NCBI GenBank assembly: GCA_028277985.1
Contig: JANQFG010000179.1
Coordinates: 1 to 64,000 of the forward strand
Direction: 5' to 3'
DNA length: 64,000 bases
DNA from: a bacterium
GTDB taxonomy: Bacteria > Desulfobacterota > DSWW01
Shown here: positions 43,497 through 52,020 of the stretch, piece by piece
Layout: each line of letters opens with the position of its first letter
Position numbering within the stretch: position 1 is the first letter of the stretch
Made by a program: the position numbers and the translations under genes
Notes under the pieces: generated by a model
What the model was told of the DNA's origin: nothing
Databases searched by the model: none
The model's input: the letters and a program-made list of their open reading frames with translations, nothing else

Positions 43497-44720
43497 CTAC
43501 TTCTTGAACACGTGGAGCGTCATGGAGGAAGCGTCGATGCCGAGAATCCCGCCGCCGTTGTGGGTGAAGGCGATTTTCGGGTCCTTCACCTGACGTTTGC
43601 CGCTCTCTCCCCGCAGCTGCTTGACGACCTCGTAAATCTGGGCACACCCGGTCGCGCCCACGGGATGCCCCTTGGTCACGAGGCCACCCGACGGGTTCGA
43701 CGGCTTGCTCCCGTCCACATCCAGAACCCCTTCGTCGATCCATTTCGGCGCATCTTCGCCGCGACAGATGCCGAGCTCGATGAGATCGATGATCTCCGCC
43801 GGAGACGTGGCATCGTGGACCTCGATCACATCGATGTCCTCCGGGCCGATCCCTGCCACCTCGTAGGCCTTGGGCGCAAGCCGTCTCGTGAGCGTGTCGT
43901 CCGGGTCGTTGGTGATCTTTCCGCTGCCGGCCACCGAGGCTGCAACCCAGACCGGCTTTGTCGTCCGCTTCGCCGCTGCTCCCTTGCTGCTCAGGACCAC
44001 GGCAGCTGAACCGTCGCCGATGGGCGAGCACATCATCCGGGTCAATGGGAAGGAGACATCCCCGGACTGGAGCACCTCCTCCAGGGTAACCGCTTCCTGA
44101 TACTGGGCGTGCGGATTGAACGCGCCGTTCTTGTGGGCCTTCACCGAGAGCTTGGCAAAGTGCTCCTGGGTCAGGCCGTACATGTCCATGTACCGTCTCG
44201 TCATCCAGGCGTACATGTCCATGAAGATGCTGCGCTTCTCTCCGCTTCCTTCATGCATGATCTTGTCTTCCTTGCCCATCTCGCTTTCCGCTTTCTGGAA
44301 GTATTCGAGAACCAGCTCCAGGTCCACGGCAGTCCCCAGGGCCATGAAGGATTTCTTCTTGTCCTTGTCGAAGAGCTTCTCGAAGCCGACCACGAGGACG
44401 GTGTCGTACAGGCCCGCGCTCGTAGCGGCCCAGCCAAGATGAAAGGCGGACGAAGAGCTGGCGCACGCGCTCTCCACGTTGAATATGGGGATGCTGTCTA
44501 TTCCCATGGAGGTCAGGGTAACCTGCCCACGGATCATCTCCTGGCCGGTCATGAGACCTGCCACCGCATTGCCCACATAGGCGGCTTGGATGTCCTTTTT
44601 GTCGATCCCCGCGTCCTTGATCGCTTCTTCCGCAGCCTCCCGCACGAGGTCCTTGATGCTCTTGTCGAGGTGCTTCCCGAAACGGGTCATGCCCGCACCG
44701 ATCACAGCGACATCGTCCAT
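43497..44720 (-). CDS. Thiolase-family protein (SCP-x/lipid-transfer type)
   Basis: A 407-residue thiolase fold. It has a nucleophile Cys86 in NVESACASSSSAFH, IGDGSAAVVLSS, VHDATSPAEII, and NPSGGLVTKGHPVGATGC with the catalytic histidine. The last typical cysteine motif (CxG) is replaced by HNGGGI, as in SCP-x-like thiolases that cleave bulky branched or cyclic 3-ketoacyl-CoAs. No OB-fold (DUF35) partner gene is near, although many such thiolases need one. It starts 44 bases after the NTF2-like gene and is followed by the PaaK-like ligase. Confidence 0.82.
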   Translation of the reverse strand: MDDVAVIGAGMTRFGKHLDKSIKDLVREAAEEAIKDAGIDKKDIQAAYVGNAVAGLMTGQEMIRGQVTLTSMGIDSIPIFNVESACASSSSAFHLGWAATSAGLYDTVLVVGFEKLFDKDKKKSFMALGTAVDLELVLEYFQKAESEMGKEDKIMHEGSGEKRSIFMDMYAWMTRRYMDMYGLTQEHFAKLSVKAHKNGAFNPHAQYQEAVTLEEVLQSGDVSFPLTRMMCSPIGDGSAAVVLSSKGAAAKRTTKPVWVAASVAGSGKITNDPDDTLTRRLAPKAYEVAGIGPEDIDVIEVHDATSPAEIIDLIELGICRGEDAPKWIDEGVLDVDGSKPSNPSGGLVTKGHPVGATGCAQIYEVVKQLRGESGKRQVKDPKIAFTHNGGGILGIDASSMTLHVFKK

Positions 44721-44764
44721 TGAATCACTCCTTTCCTGTTAGCGGCGTCCGGTTGTGCGCCGCG

Positions 44765-45256
44765 TCATTCGGTCGAGATCATCGGCGTCTTTACCCAACC
44801 CTCGTCGAAGGGGGTAATGAAGTCAAACCTGGCGGTAATCGATTTCCACTTCCACGTTCCTCCTTCTTTCACATATTCCTCTTCGTACTTCGCCTGCAAC
44901 CACAGCGCCCGCTCTGCTCCCTGCAGAGTGCAGGGAACATCAACGTACCAGCTGCCTCGCGCCTTGTCTCCATCGACCTCGATGATCGGATTCGCCACCA
45001 TATGGGCCGAGTAGGACAGCGTAGCGGGCACCACCTCCCTGTAGAAGGCCCCCACCGCCTCCTTTCCCTTGTGCACTCCGAAAGGCCCGAAATCAGCCCA
45101 TGGCTCGTCATCCGTGAAATGGTCGATGAGTTGATCCATACCGGAAGGATCCCCCGCGATTCCGGCGTCCGCCCAGTAGCAGTACGAGGCCTTCAGTTTC
45201 TTGATCGACTCGATGTCCTCGATGATCCGGATCCTCTCCTCGATGGTTTTGCTCAT
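44765..45256 (-). CDS. NTF2-like (SnoaL family) protein
   Basis: A 163-residue single-domain protein. The pattern EIRIIEDIESIKKLKASYCYWADAG..DP..MDQLIDHFTDDEPWADFG..GVHKGKEAVGAFY is typical of SnoaL-like NTF2-fold proteins, which include isomerases, dehydratases and cyclases. It is the first gene of the minus-strand catabolic run 45256-36309. The start is supported by aagggggg. Its reaction is unknown; it could act on a cyclic or hydroxylated CoA ester. Confidence 0.75.
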   Translation of the reverse strand: MSKTIEERIRIIEDIESIKKLKASYCYWADAGIAGDPSGMDQLIDHFTDDEPWADFGPFGVHKGKEAVGAFYREVVPATLSYSAHMVANPIIEVDGDKARGSWYVDVPCTLQGAERALWLQAKYEEEYVKEGGTWKWKSITARFDFITPFDEGWVKTPMISTE

Positions 45257-45320
45257 GAGGGGCCCCCCTTCTTCTCTTGCATGTTTGGGATTTGGGAATC
45301 AGCGCGAACCTGCTATCGTA

Positions 45321-45348
45321 TTGACATTGCGGGACAGACGAGGAGAAT
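45321..45348 (+). promoter_or_regulatory. Candidate promoter of the NarL-type sensor kinase
   Basis: A perfect TTGACA (45321-45326), a 16-base spacer and GAGAAT (45343-45348). It would give a leader of about 120 bases, containing a short CCCC-AAAAA-GGGG hairpin at 45433-45445. The spacer 45257-45476 is shared with the divergent NTF2-like gene. Confidence 0.4.
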
Positions 45349-45476
45349 CGGAACCTAAGGGCCTGGAGGCTTCTTCTGCCCCGAATCGACAAGATCACTA
45401 GAATACACTGCATTCGCCCCGGATTGAAATCCCCCCAAAAAGGGGTTTCGGTCTCACCATTTCTGGGGAGTTGGGA

Positions 45477-47090
45477 ATGGGTCTTCCATCCCTCAAGGAT
45501 ATCTTCGAGAGGCACAGGGAAGAGATTGTCCAGGAAGTGAGCGACCGGATCGCTGCGCTGCCCTGGTCCGCCTACCAGGAGTTTCTTCTTCATACCGATG
45601 AAGGGCAACGCAGGTTGAGGGTGTTCCTGGATCTGTTCAGCCGGGCCCTGCGAGGAGAACGGGAGACCTTTCTGAAGGATCAGGAGCGGGTCGGGTACGC
45701 CCGGGCCTTGATGGAGGGCTTCAGCGCGGAGGTTCTCACACACTCCTATTGGAAAGTGCCCCAGATCCTGCTGAACAAGCTCAAGAAAGAAGCAGAGGAG
45801 ACCGGTGCCGATCTGCCGGAGCTGTGCGAGGAGGTGCAGGAACTGAACAGCATCATGTTCCAGGCATACAGCATCATCATGGGCTCCTACCTGAAGGTCC
45901 GGGAGGAGAGGATCACCGAAAAGGTCACCCAACTCCAGGAACTGCAGCGATTCACCTACGAAATCATCACACTGTTCGAGCTCGAGGAGCTCGTCTCCTT
46001 CATCCTGAGAAGGATCACGGGGCTCTTCTCTGTCGCCGAGGGTTCCTTCGCCGTATTTCGGGAAAACCGCGTTCAAGGGGTCTACCATCACCCCTCGAGC
46101 CGGGAAGAGCCTGTGATCACGGGTCTCATGGAACAGACGTGCCGGGAAGGACAGGTTCTCTTCGTGGCGGAAGACGGGCAGGTTCACCGAGACATCGGTC
46201 AGAGCCTGCGGAAACAGACGGTATCCGCGCCCATTCAGGCGCGTGGCCGCGTCCATGGGGTGCTCTGTCTCCGAGACCATGGCAGGGGATTCGAGTTCGC
46301 GAGCAGAGAATCGGAATTCCTCAATCAATTCTTGTACATCATTGCGGTTGCCCTCGAGAACGCCCTGATGCTGAAAGAGGTCGAACAAGCACGGGAGGCC
46401 CTCAGCCTCCTCACGGGCAAGATGATCACCATTCAGGAAGAGGAAAGACGCTCTCTTGCAGCCGACATCCACGACACCCTTACCCAGGCATTGATCGGCA
46501 TCAGCTACAAGATTCAATTCTGCAAGGAGGTCCCGGACAGAAAGCCGGAAATCCTGGAAGATCAGCTGGACAGCCTGCTTGCAACGGTCAACCAGGCAAT
46601 CGACCAGTCGAGAAACCTGATCTCCAGCCTCCGTCCGGACCTGATCGACACCATGGGTCTGGTACCGGCATTGGAGCAACATGTGGAGGGGTTCACCAAG
46701 GAAACAGGAATCCAGGTGGCCGCCCGATTCCCGAGAAAGCTCGAGCTCTCGTCCGAAGTCAACATCTGTCTTTTCCGGGTGGCACAGGAGGCCTTGATGA
46801 ATGTCTATAAACATGCCGAGACCGACTTCGCCGAGGTCGAATTGAGGACCGAGAACGGGGGCATCCTGTTCACGGTCACAGACCGGGGAAAGGGGTTTTT
46901 CGTAACGTCGACCGTTCCATCTACCAAGGACCGGAAAAGGCTCGGCCTCCTCTCCATGAAAGAACGGGTCGAATCCATCGGTGGGAAGGTGGAGATAGAC
47001 GCCGGCACGGGAAGAGGCTGTTCCATCCGGGTGACCATACCTGAAAAGAGCGGGGCAAACGGAACGGGCGAGTCCGTTCCTCCCGGGTGA
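45477..47090 (+). CDS. NarL-type sensor histidine kinase with GAF domain
   Basis: A 537-residue soluble kinase. The N-terminal 110 residues resemble the helical RsbRD N-terminal domain; next come a helical linker, a GAF-like sensor (about 170-310) and a HisKA_3 domain with the phosphoacceptor His332 in ADIHDTLTQALIGIS, then an HATPase of the NarX/DegS type (FRVAQEALMNVYKHA, VTDRGKGF, LGLLSMKERVESIGG). No membrane helix is seen, so it senses an internal signal. The start at ATG 45477 follows ggggag; an in-frame TTG lies six bases before. The response regulator is 29 bases downstream. Confidence 0.85.
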   Translation: MGLPSLKDIFERHREEIVQEVSDRIAALPWSAYQEFLLHTDEGQRRLRVFLDLFSRALRGERETFLKDQERVGYARALMEGFSAEVLTHSYWKVPQILLNKLKKEAEETGADLPELCEEVQELNSIMFQAYSIIMGSYLKVREERITEKVTQLQELQRFTYEIITLFELEELVSFILRRITGLFSVAEGSFAVFRENRVQGVYHHPSSREEPVITGLMEQTCREGQVLFVAEDGQVHRDIGQSLRKQTVSAPIQARGRVHGVLCLRDHGRGFEFASRESEFLNQFLYIIAVALENALMLKEVEQAREALSLLTGKMITIQEEERRSLAADIHDTLTQALIGISYKIQFCKEVPDRKPEILEDQLDSLLATVNQAIDQSRNLISSLRPDLIDTMGLVPALEQHVEGFTKETGIQVAARFPRKLELSSEVNICLFRVAQEALMNVYKHAETDFAEVELRTENGGILFTVTDRGKGFFVTSTVPSTKDRKRLGLLSMKERVESIGGKVEIDAGTGRGCSIRVTIPEKSGANGTGESVPPG

Positions 47091-47119
47091 CCACACGTGC
47101 AACGCGGGGAAGAAGAGGG

Positions 47120-47770
47120 ATGAACAAGATCAAGGTGATGATCGTTGACGACCATCTCGTGGTCAGGGAGGGGCTGAGGCAGCTCCTGGAAATCGAGGAC
47201 GACATCCAGGTCGTAGCAGAGGCCGGCACCGGCCTGGAGTGCCTGGAAATGATTGAGAAGGCCCTGCCGGATCTCATCTTCATGGACGTCCGGATGCCGG
47301 GGATCAGCGGGATCGAAACGGCCCGGCTGGTCTGCCAGCGGCACCCTCAGGTCAAGGTGATCGTGCTGACCATCTACGAGGACGACCAGTACGTGCGGGA
47401 GGCGATCAAGGCGGGGGCGAAGGGCTACGTGCTGAAAAAGGTGGGAAGAGAGGAGCTGATTCGAATCGTACGTGACGTCATGGAGGACCGGCCCTTCCTG
47501 GACCCGAAAGTGGCTTCCGCCGTCTTCGATCACGTGAAAGGGGACGGGGGGAAGAAGGAAAGGGAAGAGACGCTCACCCAGAGGGAACTGGAGGTGCTCA
47601 AGCAGATCGCCGAGGGGGACAACGACCGGACCATTGCAGAATCGCTGCACATTTCCGAACACACCGTTCGGTCCCACATCAAGAATCTTTACAGGAAGCT
47701 CGGGGTGTCCTCGCGCGCCCACGCGGTGGCGCGGGCCCTTAGCGATGGAATCATTGCTACAGAGGGTTGA
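47120..47770 (+). CDS. NarL/LuxR-type response regulator
   Basis: A 216-residue regulator with a receiver domain (phosphoacceptor Asp56 in FMDVRMPG) and a C-terminal LuxR-type helix-turn-helix (LTQRELEVLKQIAEGDNDRTIAESLHISEHTV then HIKNLYRKLGV). It pairs with the kinase at 45477. Because the pair stands at the centre of the catabolic island, between the minus-strand and plus-strand blocks, it is the best candidate for its regulator (inference). The ATG at 47120 follows agaagaggg. Confidence 0.88.
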   Translation: MNKIKVMIVDDHLVVREGLRQLLEIEDDIQVVAEAGTGLECLEMIEKALPDLIFMDVRMPGISGIETARLVCQRHPQVKVIVLTIYEDDQYVREAIKAGAKGYVLKKVGREELIRIVRDVMEDRPFLDPKVASAVFDHVKGDGGKKEREETLTQRELEVLKQIAEGDNDRTIAESLHISEHTVRSHIKNLYRKLGVSSRAHAVARALSDGIIATEG

Positions 47771-47926
47771 TCCGGAGGCCTTGGAGGGCAAAGGGGCTCG
47801 GTGATCCTAGTGCCCTTGTTCCCGAAGGGGTGACAAGGTCCGTTTGCCCGGCTCGTTGATATTTGGCTTGCTGTTGTGTATAGCAGGGGAAGATCCTGGA
47901 ATATCCGACGTTTGGAGGAGGAGGCG

Positions 47927-48685
47927 ATGGCAAAGAAGGCAAAAGCAGTTGCGGTACAGAAAACAAAGAAGGATGCAAGGGCCGAGGCGGTCGACCGTCT
48001 CCGGTCGGAATGGACCGAGACAGAGAAGGTCATCCTGCGCCGCAGGAGCGTCCGGCTCTACAAAAAGGAGCAGGTCCCTGAATTCATGGTGAAGCGGATC
48101 CTCGAGGCGGGCAGGTTCGCCCCGTCCGCTGGAAACTGTCAGCCGTGGAAGTTCATCGTCCTCCGGGACCCGGAGATCATCGACGGCCTCACCAAGGAGG
48201 TCGTTGATACAGTCCGGAAGATGCACGGGATGCTCGACTATCGACAACCCGGCCGTTCCTGGTCCAGGCCGCTGGTCAAGGCGTTCGTCCGGACGAGACC
48301 CAACGACCTGCACCCGGTCCCTTTCATGGCAATAAAGATGATCTCCGAGGGGCGCCTCGGTCTCTGGCACGGCGCACCCACGGTGATCCTCATTTTCAAG
48401 GACGTTCGCGGCGTTTCGAGCCCGGAACTGGACTGCGGCATCGCGGGCCAGAACATGTGTCTTGCTGCTCACAGCATGGGACTCGGTACCTGCTGGGTGG
48501 GCTTCGGCAAGATGGCCTTCGAGTACACGGATAAGTGGAAGAAGCGACTCGGCATCGAGTACCCCTACACATGGGCCAACAGCCTTTCGATCGGCTGGCC
48601 CAAGGGGGAGCCGGACGGTATGATCGAGCGACCGACCCATCCCGTGGACTGGTATGAGGACGGCAAGAAGACCGTTTTCGAATGA
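47927..48685 (+). CDS. Nitroreductase-family flavoprotein
   Basis: A 252-residue FMN oxidoreductase. It shows RRRSVRLYKKEQVPEFMVKRILEAGRFAPSAGNCQPWKFIVL, then IAGQNMCLAAHSMGLGTCWVG, the usual nitroreductase motifs. The N-terminus has an extra lysine-rich 25-residue extension (KKAKAVAVQKTKKDA). Substrates could be a nitro, quinone or enone compound, or a dehydrogenation step. aggagg precedes the ATG. A ferredoxin gene follows after 35 bases, so the ferredoxin is the likely electron donor or acceptor. Confidence 0.83.
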   Translation: MAKKAKAVAVQKTKKDARAEAVDRLRSEWTETEKVILRRRSVRLYKKEQVPEFMVKRILEAGRFAPSAGNCQPWKFIVLRDPEIIDGLTKEVVDTVRKMHGMLDYRQPGRSWSRPLVKAFVRTRPNDLHPVPFMAIKMISEGRLGLWHGAPTVILIFKDVRGVSSPELDCGIAGQNMCLAAHSMGLGTCWVGFGKMAFEYTDKWKKRLGIEYPYTWANSLSIGWPKGEPDGMIERPTHPVDWYEDGKKTVFE

Positions 48686-48720
48686 GGCAGTCCGCTGCAA
48701 CCCATAGAAAAGGAAAGACC

Positions 48721-49050
48721 ATGGCCCGATTCAGCTTTCTCGATAAGCTCTTGATTCCAACCGTCAACGACCGTGATCAGATCACCACCGGTGAGGTCGT
48801 CTTCGACTTGGATAAATGCAGTTCCTGCTCTCTCTGCGTGGAAGCTTGCCCTGCGGACACGCTCCTGTTCGTTGAGAAGAAGCCTCAGCTCAAGACCGGG
48901 GTAGCGAACGAGTGCATGGCCTGCGGCGACTGCGTGGCTATCTGCCCGGAAGCGGCCATCCGGCTGACCCGGTCCTACCAATTCTCCAAGTTCTACAGAA
49001 CCGTCGACCAAGGGGCGCTCTCGGCACCCCGCCTGTTCGAGGACGACTAG
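48721..49050 (+). CDS. 2[4Fe-4S] ferredoxin-like protein
   Basis: A 109-residue protein with two cluster motifs, CSSCSLCVEACP (near residue 35) and CMACGDCVAICP (near residue 68). Both carry the full CxxCxxCxxxC set plus Pro, so two [4Fe-4S] clusters are expected. An N-terminal segment of about 30 residues precedes them. ATG 48721 follows aaaagga; an in-frame ATG at 48682 overlaps the nitroreductase stop and seems less likely. It probably exchanges electrons with the adjacent nitroreductase. Confidence 0.85.
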   Translation: MARFSFLDKLLIPTVNDRDQITTGEVVFDLDKCSSCSLCVEACPADTLLFVEKKPQLKTGVANECMACGDCVAICPEAAIRLTRSYQFSKFYRTVDQGALSAPRLFEDD

Positions 49051-49131
49051 GCTCCTTCGGTGGCGTGCTCACATTTCCGTCGTTGCAGCGACCTTTAGCA
49101 GAGGAGGGCGGAAACGGAACGGAGGGTATCC

Positions 49132-49872
49132 ATGGGCCTTCAGGGGAGATTGACCAAGGAGAGCATCGCACACACCATGCCGGCGGATGCACCGGCCTAC
49201 CACAAGAAACCCTTCCACTTCAAAGGAGCCCGGCTGCTAAGGTTCGATTATGAGACCGACCCGGAGGCTGCCGCTGCGCTGATCCCGGACAGGCTTACTC
49301 TAGCCGACCCCGCCACGGCTTTTCTTCTGATCAACGAATACCCCTGGTCCACCCTGGGCCCCTATCGAGAGGCCGTGCTCGGGGTGAATGTGTGCCACGG
49401 AGCACAGACGCTGCATTACATCAGCCACCTCATGCTGGACAGCGACGTCCCCATACTCGCAGGGAGAGAGCTCTACGGCTTCCCGAAGAAAATGGGCCTC
49501 ATAGAGTTTTCCCAGCAGGACGACGTACTGGCCGGCTATGTGGAACGCCCCAAGGGAATTCGGATCTGCTCCGGTGTGTTCCGGCCGGAAGCACTTCAGG
49601 CTCCCCTCCCGGACGGGACCCCCCTGCAGACCTGTGCGCTGCGGGTCATTCCCAACCCGGAGGCAGGCAAGGACCATTCCCTCGTGGAACTCATCCAGAC
49701 GGACATGATCTTGAGTTCCGTCGAGCTGTGGGCAGGCACGGGAAGCTGCCACCTCCCCGGGATCTCTGCACTCGATCCCTGGCACAACCTGCCTGTGAAG
49801 AAGATGGTGAATGCCTCGTACGTGGTCGCTGATTTCGTGCTGCCCGACGGCAAGATCCTGGAGACGCTCTGA
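49132..49872 (+). CDS. Acetoacetate-decarboxylase-family protein
   Basis: A 246-residue protein of the ADC fold. The motif ILAGRELYGFPKKMG carries the paired lysines (119-120) that line up with the Schiff-base lysine of acetoacetate decarboxylase. Other family stretches include EYPWSTLGPYREAVLGV and MILSSVELWAGTGS. True ADC releases acetone from acetoacetate; other members act on different keto acids as aldolases or cyclases, so the reaction is open. The gene sits between the ferredoxin and two small cysteine proteins, all on the plus strand. Confidence 0.82.
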   Translation: MGLQGRLTKESIAHTMPADAPAYHKKPFHFKGARLLRFDYETDPEAAAALIPDRLTLADPATAFLLINEYPWSTLGPYREAVLGVNVCHGAQTLHYISHLMLDSDVPILAGRELYGFPKKMGLIEFSQQDDVLAGYVERPKGIRICSGVFRPEALQAPLPDGTPLQTCALRVIPNPEAGKDHSLVELIQTDMILSSVELWAGTGSCHLPGISALDPWHNLPVKKMVNASYVVADFVLPDGKILETL

Positions 49873-50007
49873 TCCGGCGGGTCGGGTCCCATGCCTTCAT
49901 TCCGGGGGAAACCAGGATGCTGCCGAGGCAGGCAGCCCTCCGAGTCGAGTGGTCGCACACAAGGGTATGAGTGGTACGAATTCGCTGATTACCGAGAGGG
50001 AATCGAT

Positions 50008-50541
50008 ATGGACCTGATGCAGAAGGGCTACACGAAGATGTTCTGGCGGATCCTTCGGAACCGAGGGGGATACACCGACAGGGAGATCGAGAAACTGCTT
50101 CAAGCGAAGTGGGCCCAAGGGGTGTCGGAAATATCCAAGAGCTTCTACTGGTTCCGGGTCGAGATGGTGAAGACGAACCGGTGCACCGTCGGGTGGAAGC
50201 AGGGAGACTGCATCTACTTCGACTCCCTGGGGATGCTCATGAAACGCAAATGCCCGAAGACGATCTGTCCTCACGCCATCGCGTCACTCTCACCCGTTCT
50301 CTACTCCTGCCTCGACCGGATGGGAAGGGGGGCGGACCCTTCGGAGATGCAGGTCGAATACGTGAGTTGCACCGACCCGGGATACGATCACAGGGGGTTG
50401 GGCAACAACCTGATGAAGGTCTCCTACGAGCGGATGCCACTCCACGAGTATCTTCGCAACACGGTCGGCCTTACGCTCACGCCTCATTTGTTGTTCCGGT
50501 CGAGCAAGGCCAGGGGCCCGAATCCAGGGGGGATCGAATAG
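50008..50541 (+). CDS. Small cysteine protein, TIGR04076-like (first paralogue)
   Basis: A 177-residue protein. The stretch NRCTVGWKQGDCIYFDSLGML, then KTICPHAIASLSPVLYSCLDRM, recalls the TIGR04076 pattern (C...GD.......CP.A...L.P); the end has VEYVSCTDPGYDHRGLGNNLMKVSYE. Five or more cysteines could bind a metal or act as thiols. The start at ATG 50008 follows gagaggg; the longer frame from 49891 is cysteine- and arginine-rich noise. Function unknown. Its stop overlaps the GTG of its paralogue by one base. Confidence 0.6.
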   Translation: MDLMQKGYTKMFWRILRNRGGYTDREIEKLLQAKWAQGVSEISKSFYWFRVEMVKTNRCTVGWKQGDCIYFDSLGMLMKRKCPKTICPHAIASLSPVLYSCLDRMGRGADPSEMQVEYVSCTDPGYDHRGLGNNLMKVSYERMPLHEYLRNTVGLTLTPHLLFRSSKARGPNPGGIE

Positions 50542-51065
50542 TGGGAAAGAGCAAGAATTCGAAAGCCGGACACGATGCAGACCGCGCGGCCGTTCAGGAC
50601 TGGGAAACCCGCTCCACATCCGAACGGGAGGAGCTGGCATCCGGATTCCTGCAGCGGTATCCCCTCACCGAGAAGGAGCAAGAGGTCTTCCTCCTTTCTC
50701 CGAAAAGGATCGACAAGATCCTTGGAATCGAGAAATACCGGGACGCACGAATCGTGACCACCATCGTCGCCTCCGAGGCCTGTATTGCGGGCCACCAAGT
50801 GGGCGACAGGATCCTCTTCGACTCGGCAGGGCGACTGCTGGTGGAAGAGGCGGACAAGCCGGTCTGCATACGGATGCTGAACAGGATCTGGTACCGGCTC
50901 GTCATGATCCTCGATCGCATGGCGGATGACAGGTCGGCCGGAATCGGGAATGGCGATTTTGCGGGTGAAGTCATCGATGTCCGCATGAACTGTTTTGGAG
51001 CCCCATTCCCCTATGGGGACTGCGGTCAGGTTCTCATGGAATTCTCGGTGGAAGGCCTCGAATAG
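50541..51065 (+). CDS. Small cysteine protein, TIGR04076-like (second paralogue)
   Basis: A 174-residue paralogue of the preceding gene. It keeps the layout (EACIAGHQVGDRILFDSAGRLL, then KPVCIRMLNRIWYRLVMILDRM, and NCFGAPFPYGDCGQVLMEFSVE) but replaces the CPHA motif with VCIR, and some cysteines differ. The start is GTG 50541 with gggggg upstream, overlapping the previous stop by one base, so both proteins are made together and may form a heterodimer. Function unknown. Confidence 0.58.
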   Translation: MGKSKNSKAGHDADRAAVQDWETRSTSEREELASGFLQRYPLTEKEQEVFLLSPKRIDKILGIEKYRDARIVTTIVASEACIAGHQVGDRILFDSAGRLLVEEADKPVCIRMLNRIWYRLVMILDRMADDRSAGIGNGDFAGEVIDVRMNCFGAPFPYGDCGQVLMEFSVEGLE

Positions 51066-51107
51066 ACTGTTCGGGCCCGGTATTCACGAAAACAGGGGGG
51101 TGAACAG

Positions 51108-51998
51108 ATGGCGACGGAACGGGTACATTTCTATTCCGAGGGGGCCAGGCTCGCCGGGATTCTCTATCTACCGGAAGGCGCGGGCGGCGATGAGAATCGA
51201 GCGGGCATCGTTCTGTGTCACGGATTCACGGGGGTCAAGGAATTCATCCTGCCCCAGTACGCGGAGGCCTTCGCCCGGGCCGGGTTTGTAGCCCTCACCT
51301 TCGACTATCGCGGGTTCGGGGAATCGGACGGACAGAGGGGGCGCCTGCTCTGGCAGGAACAGGCGGCGGATATCATCAATGCGGTGACCTTCCTTTCCAC
51401 ACGCTCCGAGGTGAACCCTGCGCAGATGGGTCTCTGGGGAACCTCTTACGGCGGCGCACTTGCCCCGTACGTCCTCGCCGTGGATGACCGCGTAAAGGCG
51501 TGTGTGGGCCAGCTCGGCTTCGGCGATGCAGCTTCCGCCATGACGGACCGGATGCCGCCCGAGGTGATCGACTCCTTTCGACCCATGCTCGAGGAAGACA
51601 GGCGCCAAAGGGTGTTGCACAACAACCCGACCTACGGGGATGCGATGGACCTCGCCGGCGACCCGGAGATGACCGCCTTCATGAAGGAGTCTGCAAAGAA
51701 GCTCCCCCATCTGGAAGGAAGGCAGATCATGCTTCAGTTTCTCGAGGCCCACCTCCAGTTCTCGCCCATGTCCGTGATCCACAAAAAGGGGGACCGCCCC
51801 CTGCTCCTGATCGCCGCAGAGCTCGACGTGGTCTGCCCCATGGAGAACTACAAGCTCCTCTACGACCAGGCGCCGGAACCGAAGCAGTGGATCCTCTTTG
51901 AGAACACCCGCCACTTCGAATTCTACGAGGGAGAGCCTGCCGACCGCTCGGCGGCGGAAGCGGTGAAGTTCTTCGAGAAGCAGCTGGGGAATGGATAG
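51108..51998 (+). CDS. Alpha/beta hydrolase
   Basis: A 296-residue hydrolase. The oxyanion-type HGFTGVKEF segment, the nucleophile elbow GTSYGG with Ser113, the acid ELDVVCP and the base in NTRHFEFY near the end complete a catalytic triad. It resembles dienelactone-hydrolase and DUF-type esterases. It may open a lactone or thioester in this pathway (inference). It overlaps the frame before the SRPBCC gene only in an upstream extension, not in the start used here. Confidence 0.78.
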   Translation: MATERVHFYSEGARLAGILYLPEGAGGDENRAGIVLCHGFTGVKEFILPQYAEAFARAGFVALTFDYRGFGESDGQRGRLLWQEQAADIINAVTFLSTRSEVNPAQMGLWGTSYGGALAPYVLAVDDRVKACVGQLGFGDAASAMTDRMPPEVIDSFRPMLEEDRRQRVLHNNPTYGDAMDLAGDPEMTAFMKESAKKLPHLEGRQIMLQFLEAHLQFSPMSVIHKKGDRPLLLIAAELDVVCPMENYKLLYDQAPEPKQWILFENTRHFEFYEGEPADRSAAEAVKFFEKQLGNG

Positions 51999-52020
51999 GA
52001 CTCGCCTGCGAGGGGAAACC

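Noticed and set aside
45108-47102. A 664-codon minus-strand frame opposite the sensor kinase
   Set aside because: The plus frame has all histidine-kinase motifs; the minus frame lacks recognisable domains and runs into the NTF2-like gene in another frame.
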